This document shows positions 8,751-16,633 of a stretch of DNA of 64,000 nt, piece after piece (position 1 is the stretch's first letter; each line of letters opens with the position of its first letter). The notes under the pieces are model-generated. The model was given only the letters and a program-made list of their open reading frames with translations. It was not told the origin of the DNA and searched no databases. The DNA is from CAKZNE01 sp964485405 (lineage in GTDB: Bacteria > Bacteroidota > Bacteroidia > Flavobacteriales > Schleiferiaceae): contig CAZAJG010000010.1 of assembly GCA_964485405.1 (NCBI GenBank), forward strand, positions 39,463 through 103,462, in the 5' to 3' direction. Made by a program: the position numbers and the translations under genes.

Positions 8751-10731
8751 GCTAAATATTGGTGTATATGTTCCTCCTCACACTACTGAGGAGAACCTAA
8801 AAAGCTTACTCAAAAAGCTTGGCTTTGACGCTCATTTTGCCATCCATAAAATATTCATCTACTTGGATGGATGTCAAAATTCTCATGTGGAAACTTCTAC
8901 TCAGTTTCAGCTTATCTCTTCTACCCAAACCAAAGGGAATGCTTACTATTTCAATCACCTCATCCGATCCTCAGGGGCAGACGGAGTGCTGTTTGTAAAC
9001 GCTTCAAAAGGAATAAATCCGATCCCTCTACTTAGTGGGATGACGCAGTTAAACAAGACTAGTTCCGGTTTTGTAACAGCTACTCATCTTACTGCAAATT
9101 ATGGGAGAGGAAGCTTTAATTTTCTAAGGAAAAAAACTCCAGAAGCAACCTTCCAATTAACTCATTTAGACGAAGGTTTTGTTTTTATTCACAAACGAAT
9201 ATGCGCCAATCTGAAAATTATCACATCTTCAGCAAACAACTCTTTCAATCTTGTTCATGAGCCGCACGGTTGGGTTGAAGCAATAGAAAAAGACCTTAAA
9301 AACTGGAGAGACGAACACCCGAATAAACTACCGTTAGTCAGTTGTATTCTACCCACTTTTGCTAGGCCGAAACTCCTTAATCAGGCTATCTCTTACTTTA
9401 AGGAGCAGGATTATCCGAATAAAGAGTTGATCATTGTCTTTAACCAAAAGGAGGATTTGCCCGTAGATATTCGCCTAAGTGGTAACATCAAGTTTGTTCA
9501 AACCAACAGCCCTTCTATTGGAGCCAAAAGAAACGAAGCTTGTCAGCAAGCAAATGGCTTAATTATAGCCCAATGGGATGATGATGATCTCTACAGTTCA
9601 AATCGCCTAAGTGAGCAAGTTGCTCCGCTTTTAAAGGAGAGCGTGCATATAAGTGCTTTAACCAATATTCCTTTTTTTGGGCTAAACGACTGGAGTTTTT
9701 GGAAGTGTAGTATTGCATTACATAAAAAGCTGTTTGCCAAAAATGTGGCGGGCGGAACCTTAGTATTCTTGAAAAGCATTTGGGAAATGATGGGACAATA
9801 TCCCAATACCTCCTTACGAGAAGATGCAGATTTTATGCAGACTTCAATAAACAAAGGGGCAGTAATGAAACCCATAGATGGATCTGATCTCTTTGCCTAT
9901 TTAAGGCACAACTCAAACAGCTGGAATTTTGCTACCGGTAAGTACGTTACACAAACGGATTGGATAAGATGTGAGGAATTTGAATTGGTTGCAAAAAATA
10001 GATTTTTCTACAAGCAGCTACAGCGCCAAACTGAAGCTCAAAAAAAACCTTTAGTGAGCTGCATTATGCCCACTGCAAACCGAGAAAAATATTTACATGG
10101 CGCTATTCAGCAATTTTTAAATCAAGACTTTAAAGAAAAGGAATTGGTTATCCTAGATGATGGTGAACGACCAGTAAAACATCTTATTCCAAAGGATGAT
10201 CAGATTAAATATCATCGATTCGATAAACGTATGAGATTAGGGGAAAAGCGAAATCTAGGCTGCAAATATGCCAAAGCAGATGTTATTATGCACTGGGATG
10301 ATGATGACTTTTATGCAAGCAACTGGATCAGCTACCAATATGCGATTCTACAATCAAAAGGGGCAGACGTATGCGGTTTATCTAAGGTTTATTTCTACCA
10401 CCTCGATGATAATCAAGCTTGGAAATACGAGTATCCAAAAGATGAAAAAAGTTGGGTAGCGGGCGCTACTATGGCTTACGCAAAAAATTACTGGAAACAC
10501 CATCCATTCCCAAACATCAATGTAGGAGAAGATAATGTTTTTGTTTGGGCAGCAGGCGCTAAAGTTTACGCACACCATTATTTTGATGGTTTTGTAGCCC
10601 GAATTCACGATAAAAATACCAGTCCTAAAAAAACCCACAGTTCGCGTTGGGAAGAGGTAAGTCCTTACTTCATAAACAACACAGCAGCCTTACAATCTCT
10701 TGAAAAGCCTCCTTTAGATGAAGCTATTTAA
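8728..10731 (+). CDS. Multi-domain family 2 (GT2) glycosyltransferase
   Basis: The 667-residue protein contains two clear GT-A domains. Domain one (about 200-400) begins PLVSCILPTFARPKLL and has the acidic WDDDDLYSSN motif; domain two (about 440-640) begins PLVSCIMPTANREKYL and has WDDDDFYASN. These are nucleotide-sugar and metal-binding motifs of GT2 enzymes. The first 190 residues may be a third, degenerate GT-A-like domain. It is expected to transfer sugars in the cytoplasm; its overlap with both neighbours suggests it modifies a product of this operon. Substrate unknown. Confidence 0.85.
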   Translation: MFKDLVHKLNIGVYVPPHTTEENLKSLLKKLGFDAHFAIHKIFIYLDGCQNSHVETSTQFQLISSTQTKGNAYYFNHLIRSSGADGVLFVNASKGINPIPLLSGMTQLNKTSSGFVTATHLTANYGRGSFNFLRKKTPEATFQLTHLDEGFVFIHKRICANLKIITSSANNSFNLVHEPHGWVEAIEKDLKNWRDEHPNKLPLVSCILPTFARPKLLNQAISYFKEQDYPNKELIIVFNQKEDLPVDIRLSGNIKFVQTNSPSIGAKRNEACQQANGLIIAQWDDDDLYSSNRLSEQVAPLLKESVHISALTNIPFFGLNDWSFWKCSIALHKKLFAKNVAGGTLVFLKSIWEMMGQYPNTSLREDADFMQTSINKGAVMKPIDGSDLFAYLRHNSNSWNFATGKYVTQTDWIRCEEFELVAKNRFFYKQLQRQTEAQKKPLVSCIMPTANREKYLHGAIQQFLNQDFKEKELVILDDGERPVKHLIPKDDQIKYHRFDKRMRLGEKRNLGCKYAKADVIMHWDDDDFYASNWISYQYAILQSKGADVCGLSKVYFYHLDDNQAWKYEYPKDEKSWVAGATMAYAKNYWKHHPFPNINVGEDNVFVWAAGAKVYAHHYFDGFVARIHDKNTSPKKTHSSRWEEVSPYFINNTAALQSLEKPPLDEAI

Positions 10732-11540
10732 ACCCCACATGGAAGCAGGTGAAACGGATGCGATTGAAGCGATTCGGAAATTAGACTTGACTACAAAGCA
10801 TATTAAAAGGATAGACGGTTATGGATTACAATTGGAACTGCCTTTTGAAAAGGATCTCAAAAAATACTTTAACTCTTTTTTAAACCACCCTAAACCTAAA
10901 ATCCCAAAACACATCCATCAAGTATGGATAGGAGAAAATGAGCCGCCTTGGGAGTGGATTAATGGATTTCGAGAACAACTCACACAACACTTTCCCGAAT
11001 GGACGCACACCCTTTGGCGTGAAAAGGATATTGCGGATTTAGTTCTTGAAAATCAGATAGCCTATAATATGGAAACCCAACTATCTGGAAAAGTGAATAT
11101 TCTGAGATATGAACTGCTCTATCAGTTTGGCGGAATATATATAGATGCAGATATGGAGTGGCTAAATAAAAAACCATTGGACACCCTCCTTGAACAAGCT
11201 GAGGACACAGGCTTTTTTGCGGGAAAAGAAGATGCTAGCGAATTCCGTTATCGGTAGCTCCGCTAAAAACCCTATTCTATTGCTCTTGATTAAAACGATC
11301 AATCAAACTTTTACACTCACTCGTAAAACCTGGCAACTTCCCACTTGGCAATCTACCGGACCTCTTATGTTTTCTGAGGTCTGCAAATACTTTCCCATCA
11401 CCCGTTTTCCAGTTCATTACTTTTACCCGGTGAGTTGGTTAAAAAATCATTTGGGTATAGATACCAGAGCTTTTAAAGATAGTTACATGATTCAGTACGG
11501 CTATACCACCAATGGTTTACAAAAAAGTATCTGTTTCTAA
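10718..11540 (+). pseudogene. GT32-like (DXD) glycosyltransferase disrupted by a frameshift
   Basis: The first part (10718-11257) encodes KHIHQVWIGENEPP, a Trp-rich segment, and GGIYIDADMEWL, the DXD motif of Gly_transf_sug / GT32-type enzymes, then FFAGKEDA before running into TAG. A second frame carries on with NSVIGSSAKNPILLLLIKTI and a plausible C-terminal half ending at 11540. Joining the frames near 11238-11248 requires skipping one base and gives a continuous protein of roughly 270 residues. It is a recent inactivation, a sequencing error or a recoding site. The start overlaps the upstream GT2 gene by 14 bp, so it belongs to the operon. Confidence 0.75.
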
Positions 11541-11574
11541 CCGTAAATCAATATCCCTTCGTAAAATATTATCA

Positions 11575-11679
11575 ATGTTTAGTGAAGAAGTTCTCCCACT
11601 TCCTGAAAGCGCGGCACAAAGCCAACTACTTGAACAATACATTAGATCTCAATTATTAACATTCAAATTGAAACAATGA
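11575..11679 (+). CDS. Possible 34-residue peptide
   Basis: A short ORF starts with ATG at 11575 and ends with a TGA that overlaps the ATG of the next gene (11676). The predicted peptide (MFSEEVLPLPESAAQSQLLE and onward) is acidic then basic and unlike the neighbouring proteins. The stop-start overlap hints at translational coupling, but an ORF this short can arise by chance. Low confidence. Confidence 0.2.
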   Translation: MFSEEVLPLPESAAQSQLLEQYIRSQLLTFKLKQ

Positions 11680-12116
11680 AAAAGCTATTTTTAAGCGTCC
11701 TGGTAGTAGTATTGGGAGTGGGAACTTCTTTTGCCCAACTAGAACACGATCCCAATGGTGGTTTTGGTGGCCCAGTAAAGCCCGACTTAATCATTTTGGA
11801 CGCTACGATACCTCAAAATGCGTCTGCTCAATTGCCGTTTACCATTTCCTTTACAGTAAGAAACAGGCATAATGTGGTTGCTGTTCCTGCACATACCGCA
11901 GCTGTTGAGTTCAGTTGGTCAAATGGTATGGTTCAATTTTTACCCGTATCTGTTCCCGCATTTGCTGTTGGAGAAATCGACAAGACCATTACCGTAACTT
12001 TCCCTGTAATTTATCCTAATTTTTTCGCAACCTATATTGGAGTGAACTGGATTCAAGCAGATGCATATTATCAAATTTCAGAAGCTTACGAGTTGAATAA
12101 TTATTTACATCCATAA
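11676..12116 (+). CDS. Secreted Ig/CARDB-like beta-sandwich protein
   Basis: The 146-residue protein has a clear signal peptide (MKKLFLSVLVVVLGVGTSFAQ) with cleavage after about residue 20. The mature part looks like a single CARDB-like domain: PDLIILDATIP, FTISFTVRNRHNVVAVPAH, then alternating strands ending EAYELNN. CARDB domains occur in surface and adhesion proteins. There is no T9SS sorting domain. It is followed by a strong terminator and is probably the last gene transcribed with the upstream cluster, or a separate small unit. Confidence 0.7.
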   Translation: MKKLFLSVLVVVLGVGTSFAQLEHDPNGGFGGPVKPDLIILDATIPQNASAQLPFTISFTVRNRHNVVAVPAHTAAVEFSWSNGMVQFLPVSVPAFAVGEIDKTITVTFPVIYPNFFATYIGVNWIQADAYYQISEAYELNNYLHP

Positions 12117-12140
12117 ATAATCTTACACACCTCTCAATAA

Positions 12141-12172
12141 AACGATCTGATGCAAATCAGGTCGTTTTTTTA
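12141..12172 (+). terminator. Intrinsic terminator after the secreted protein gene
   Basis: The inverted repeat AACGATCTGAT ... ATCAGGTCGTT, with a short loop, is followed by seven T residues. It lies 25 bp after the stop of the plus-strand gene and directly beside the convergent radical SAM gene end. Confidence 0.8.
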
Positions 12173-13720
12173 TACGGCCTCAAGAATTTCTTCTTTGCCG
12201 TTCTGTAAAACCTCTTTATTCTGTTCTTCCACCGTTTTTTTGATGGTTAAATATGTGTGATACATCTGATAAATGGTAATGCTATAAAACATAGCTTTAT
12301 CCAAATACTTAGGCTTATTCTTTAAAGCCCATATCACCAATCCCCAAAAATATTTTCGATTGGGATCTTTTACACCCAATTGGTAGAGCACCCGAATACC
12401 GGTAAGATAATCTTTTGGCTTTGCTTTGAAAGGTATGCGGACATTCGTTTTGGGTAGCTCGTAAGTGGATAGGAACTTAATAATTCGCTGAAAGGAATGT
12501 TGAGGCAAGTAAACATTGGCTATCAAATCCAGAAAACCATTATACAAAACCTTTTCATCCATTAACGGATCTACATTGGTTTCTCCTTCCGTAAAGGCAA
12601 AACGTCTTTTTAAACGTCCTTCTCTCTCCATCCGGTCAAATAGTTCTGTACCCGGGGGTGCCTTTAAAATATTGATAATGGGTAAGGGAATTCCACTCTC
12701 TTGAATAAAGTCAACCTGCTGCTGAAAAATAGAAGGTTTATCAGAATCTAGCCCTACAATGAAACCACCATACACAATAAAACCAGCCTTATGAAGCGTA
12801 CGAATGCTCTCCAATTGATCTCGCTTAAGGTTCTGTGTTTTCCGGGATCCTTTCAAACCATCCTCGTCTGGCGTTTCAATACCAATAAAAATATGTCTAA
12901 AGCCAGCATCGATCAATAATTCCATAAGCACCGGATCGTCCGCAAGATTTACCGTGAGCTGCGTGGCAAAATAAAATGCAGGGTTTTTCTTTTTTCGCCA
13001 TTCAATCAGAGCAGGCAATAAATCACTCTTTAAAACCTTCTTATTGCCAATCAGATTATCATCTGCAAACAATACAAAGTGTACGCCTTCCGTTTCGTTA
13101 AGCACCTCCAACTCTCGAATAATCTGCTCACTGGTTTTTACACGTGGCTTTCTGCCAAAAAGGGCGGTTACATCACAAAAATCACATAAGTAAGGGCAGC
13201 CTCTCGAATACTGTACAATGGCAGCTGAATACTCATCCATATTTACCAAACCAAAGTCTGGTAAAGGGGATTTGGTGATATCCGCAAAATCTTTTGTTTC
13301 GTAAATAGCTTTCGGTTCTCCCTTTTTTAAATCTTCCAGAAATAACGGAAGTGTAATTTCAGCCTCATTCAATACGAAGTAATCAATATCAGGAAAACGC
13401 GCATATTCATGTGTAAATAGAGGCCCACCAGCGACCACCTTTACGCCTGCTTGCTTGCACTGCTTTACTATCTGATTTACTGACTCTCCCTGAACATTCA
13501 TAGCAGAGAGGAAAACGAAATCAGCCCATTTTAAATCCTCTTTATTTAAAGGTGCTAGATTAAGATCAAGCACCTTTTTAGACCATTCATCTGGCAACAA
13601 TGAAGCTACTGTTATTAGACCTAATGGAGGGTAGGTTGCTTTTTTGCCAATCACTTTTAAAAAATGCTTCATCGCATAAAAAGTATCTGGCATTTCCGGG
13701 TAAATCAGTGCAATATTCAT
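12170..13720 (-). CDS. B12-binding domain radical SAM protein
   Basis: This 516-residue protein has an N-terminal cobalamin-binding Rossmann-like domain (about 1-140; PPLGLITVASLLP, VVAGGPLFT), a radical SAM core with the [4Fe-4S] motif CPYLCDFC near 175-182, and a C-terminal helical domain of the DUF4070 type. Members of this class methylate or rearrange unactivated carbons using SAM, sometimes with methylcobalamin, including steps of lipid and hopanoid tailoring. No pathway genes adjoin it, so the substrate is unknown. The gene stands alone and converges on the secreted protein gene with a shared terminator region. Confidence 0.85.
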   Translation of the reverse strand: MNIALIYPEMPDTFYAMKHFLKVIGKKATYPPLGLITVASLLPDEWSKKVLDLNLAPLNKEDLKWADFVFLSAMNVQGESVNQIVKQCKQAGVKVVAGGPLFTHEYARFPDIDYFVLNEAEITLPLFLEDLKKGEPKAIYETKDFADITKSPLPDFGLVNMDEYSAAIVQYSRGCPYLCDFCDVTALFGRKPRVKTSEQIIRELEVLNETEGVHFVLFADDNLIGNKKVLKSDLLPALIEWRKKKNPAFYFATQLTVNLADDPVLMELLIDAGFRHIFIGIETPDEDGLKGSRKTQNLKRDQLESIRTLHKAGFIVYGGFIVGLDSDKPSIFQQQVDFIQESGIPLPIINILKAPPGTELFDRMEREGRLKRRFAFTEGETNVDPLMDEKVLYNGFLDLIANVYLPQHSFQRIIKFLSTYELPKTNVRIPFKAKPKDYLTGIRVLYQLGVKDPNRKYFWGLVIWALKNKPKYLDKAMFYSITIYQMYHTYLTIKKTVEEQNKEVLQNGKEEILEAV

Positions 13721-14166
13721 GGCGCAATACTATAGATAGTCTTTGCCGTAAATATATGGGATCAAGCATCTAAAAAAAAGACATTCACCTATTTTGAGAG
13801 ATCAAAAACCAATAGCGACTACCTAAAGCCTACTCATATCTGAGCGACCGACTCTAAAATCTAAACTCAAAGGCACTTAGAAAGAGGAAATGTGAAAAAC
13901 GAAATTAACAAATAGCCTTTATTACAAAGAGTAAGGATTAGCACCTACAAACGTCCTCAAGGAGCACAATAAGCTTCCTTGTATGTATTTGTTAATCCCA
14001 ACCCACATCAGCTATAATACTTTAACTGCTATGTGCAACTTTCATGTAGCTCATTATCTAAACCTATGAGTGTCGTATTTTCTACATGCTTTTTCCTAGC
14101 TAAAAAACAGTCATATTCCATAAGTTAATGGTGTTATTATCATGAAACATAAAAGCAAAACACAAC
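13721..14166. other. Intergenic region between divergent genes
   Basis: About 445 bp separate the divergent radical SAM and cupin genes. The region is AT-rich and must hold both promoters, but I see no clear TAnnTTTG/TTG promoter pair, hairpin or small ORF in it. Confidence 0.4.
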
Positions 14167-15405
14167 ATGTCACATCACACTCAAGAATTTCAAAGAATTC
14201 CATCCCACCTCTTACTAACTCGATCGGAAATTGAAGACGACTCATCTGGAGTTATCCGATTACCGGTTCGGGGACAAGGAACGGTGGGCTTTACTTTAAG
14301 TGAATTAAAACCATTCTCCCTTCATCTTAAAAGCTCCGAAGCTTGGGGTGGAAATAGCTACAGGTGGGATATCCGCCTAGATGAAGTGGAATTGATGATG
14401 TCTTTTGCTGGAAACTGGACCAGCATGTTTCATGAAAAAGGAGAAGGCATTGGGTTGGATTTAGAGCCTAAATGTTCTTATTGGTTTAGCATAGATTTCA
14501 TAAACCGAAAATTAACGTATGGCAAAGGAGAAATGCGGGTTGGCACTGCTTTAGCCCAGCATAACGTACCTCTACCTCAACCCAATGAAGATGACCCATA
14601 TGCTTGGATAGAAGATGTGGATCATGTAGAAGTTTCACCCAATATTTTTGATGTGGTTGACATCTGGAGAGACCCTGTAAGCATTGAAGTTCCTTTGAGG
14701 GTATTTGATCCAAACTCCATCACCATGGATGACATTGCCACAAATAAAGCTACCGTTCCAGCAAACCTTACCCTTGAATGTCAACAGCTGTATCAAAATG
14801 TAGCTGGCGATAATTTCACTTTAGACACTCCTGAATTTCCTCAATTCACCGCTGCCATTGAAGAAAGTATTCGGAACCCAAGAGGCTGGTGTTACAAAAT
14901 GCTCCAAGAAAAATCAACTGAATTTGGTGAGGATAACCCGAATGAAACTTATTTACGAATTACGATGGGTGCCAATCAAGGAGAATCCCCAGGAATACCT
15001 TTTGTATTGGAAATATGGCCTCCAGGGCATTACTCACCCATTCATGAGCATGCCGGAGCAAACGCTATTATTAGAGTGCTACACGGTTCCATTCATGTGG
15101 ATTTATTCCCGATGTTATCAAAATATCATGAAAAGCCGTTTGCAAGTGCCGACTTTAATAAGGGAGAAGTTACCTGGATTACGCCAAGACTTAATCAAGT
15201 TCATCAGCTTACAAACACCCAGAAGGACGGTCCTACCTGTATAACCATACAATGCTATTTATATCCGGAGAACAACTTAACTCATTATCCGTACTTCGAC
15301 TATATTGAAAATAATAAGATTGGACATTTTGTTCCTAATTCTGATATGGGTTTTATGGAGTTTAAGGAAACGATGAAAAAGGAATGGGAAGAATGGTGTA
15401 AATGA
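14167..15405 (+). CDS. Cupin protein with a cysteine dioxygenase-like C-terminal domain
   Basis: The protein has 412 residues. The N-terminal 200 or so form an unfamiliar beta-rich region. The C-terminal half (about 225-400) is a cupin with WPPGHYSPIHEHAGANAIIRVLHGSI, where the His-x-His and downstream residues match the metal-binding motif of type I cysteine dioxygenases, and a later His in LNQVHQLTN completes the triad. Cysteine dioxygenase-type enzymes oxidise thiols with iron and O2. The large N-terminal extension is not typical of cysteine dioxygenase, so a different substrate is plausible. Monocistronic, convergent with a lipoprotein gene. Confidence 0.75.
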   Translation: MSHHTQEFQRIPSHLLLTRSEIEDDSSGVIRLPVRGQGTVGFTLSELKPFSLHLKSSEAWGGNSYRWDIRLDEVELMMSFAGNWTSMFHEKGEGIGLDLEPKCSYWFSIDFINRKLTYGKGEMRVGTALAQHNVPLPQPNEDDPYAWIEDVDHVEVSPNIFDVVDIWRDPVSIEVPLRVFDPNSITMDDIATNKATVPANLTLECQQLYQNVAGDNFTLDTPEFPQFTAAIEESIRNPRGWCYKMLQEKSTEFGEDNPNETYLRITMGANQGESPGIPFVLEIWPPGHYSPIHEHAGANAIIRVLHGSIHVDLFPMLSKYHEKPFASADFNKGEVTWITPRLNQVHQLTNTQKDGPTCITIQCYLYPENNLTHYPYFDYIENNKIGHFVPNSDMGFMEFKETMKKEWEEWCK

Positions 15406-15443
15406 AAGCTTAAGGCGTGTTAAACGCTTAACAGACCTCACTC

Positions 15444-15490
15444 GAAAGCCATCAAACAAGTATATTTCAAATACTTATTTGATGGCTTTC
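15444..15490. terminator. Bidirectional terminator-like inverted repeat
   Basis: A 13-bp perfect inverted repeat (GAAAGCCATCAAA at 15444-15456 and TTTGATGGCTTTC at 15478-15490) encloses a shorter AAGTA/TACTT stem. It sits between the convergent cupin and lipoprotein genes and could end transcription from both sides. Confidence 0.7.
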
Positions 15491-15532
15491 ATCATCTTAA
15501 ATAGTACAATCTTGGATTCTTAAGCTCTGGCC

Positions 15533-16066
15533 TTATTCTTCTAAAAGTTTAGAAACGTACGTATAACTCTTCCCGTGTTCCGTGTCATTTAAGATTTTTA
15601 AATCTCGATTTACCCAGAGTTCTACGGGTATACCATATTGAAACTTTTTAATACGTTGAACCTCATTGTCCGGAAAAGTCTTGTTAATGAATTTTTTAAT
15701 GGACATCCTATTGAGAATGGCATTATTTCCTGGCCTTTCTATGTAGTAACATAAAATCCCTAATTCTCTCAGTTTATCTATATCATCTGTACTTATGTTA
15801 GCATCTGATGCAAGCAAAATGAGTTGCAAATCAAGCTTATCACTTTTAATCTTTTCAATTAAAGGCTTGTAGTAATTCTCTATTCTATATTTAGATGCCC
15901 CGCACCAATCCGTCCAAAAAAGAACTAGACTTTCATCTTTCTGTTTCAGCATTTGTTTAAGCGAATCTCCGCTTATCACATAATCTGAAGACACATCTAA
16001 TTTACTAGCGCAGGAAGTCATTAATAAGGAGATGCTTACTCCCAAAGCTAAAATCATATTCTTCAT
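15533..16066 (-). CDS. Lipoprotein with thioredoxin-like fold
   Basis: I start this at the internal ATG (16066), because MKNMILALGVSISLLMTSC is a proper lipoprotein signal with the lipobox Cys at residue 19; the longer frame only adds unlikely residues. The mature part has VLFWTDWCGASK, a WCxxS motif in the position of a thioredoxin CxxC, then LILLASDANIS and YGIPVELWVN, as in thioredoxin-like proteins. With only one Cys at the motif it is unlikely to be a standard disulfide reductase. It is probably a periplasm-facing lipoprotein of unknown redox or binding role. Confidence 0.7.
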   Translation of the reverse strand: MKNMILALGVSISLLMTSCASKLDVSSDYVISGDSLKQMLKQKDESLVLFWTDWCGASKYRIENYYKPLIEKIKSDKLDLQLILLASDANISTDDIDKLRELGILCYYIERPGNNAILNRMSIKKFINKTFPDNEVQRIKKFQYGIPVELWVNRDLKILNDTEHGKSYTYVSKLLEE

Positions 16067-16633
16067 AATAGGGCTGGAATTAACAATTTGAACCAAAGCT
16101 ATAAAAAAGTTAGTTACAATTTTAACCAGCTCTCTACCAGCCCTTATCGTAACTGTAAAATAAATAGTTCAATGAAGTGATCAACTTAAAAATGGACCCA
16201 ACTCATCCTCCTAAAAGTACGGAACTAGCATTAATTTAACTCCAAATTTTTCATTTTGAGCTGTAGGGTTTGAAAGAACTCGTTCTCCTATCGAATCTAT
16301 TATTGAAGTTAAAGGTGAATGTATTGGAGAACTTTCCTACCACTGTTTTCGCTCGCTAGCCGTAGGAGGAAAATGCACACAGAAAACACATCTTCTCTTT
16401 ACTAAAAACTTACATCCAAAGCTTTTCTGCAACAGGATTACACAAGGCTACAAGCTGCATTTTATTATAAGAAGCAAAAATTACTGCTACTCATTTAAGC
16501 TTTTAATTCTAATATTTAAATGGTATTAGTTGTATCGAAAAGATTGCATTTTACAATAGAAAAACGCCAATGGAGTGCTTTAAAGAAACTTAAAAATTGA
16601 TAAAACCTTTTTGAACGCAGTAATCGAGTTAAA
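16067..16633. other. Long intergenic region upstream of the LytTR regulator
   Basis: About 565 bp lie between the divergent lipoprotein gene and the propeller regulator. No ORF with coding character, strong hairpin or recognisable RNA was found. The length suggests that promoters or regulatory sites for both genes lie here, but none can be pinned down by eye. Confidence 0.35.
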
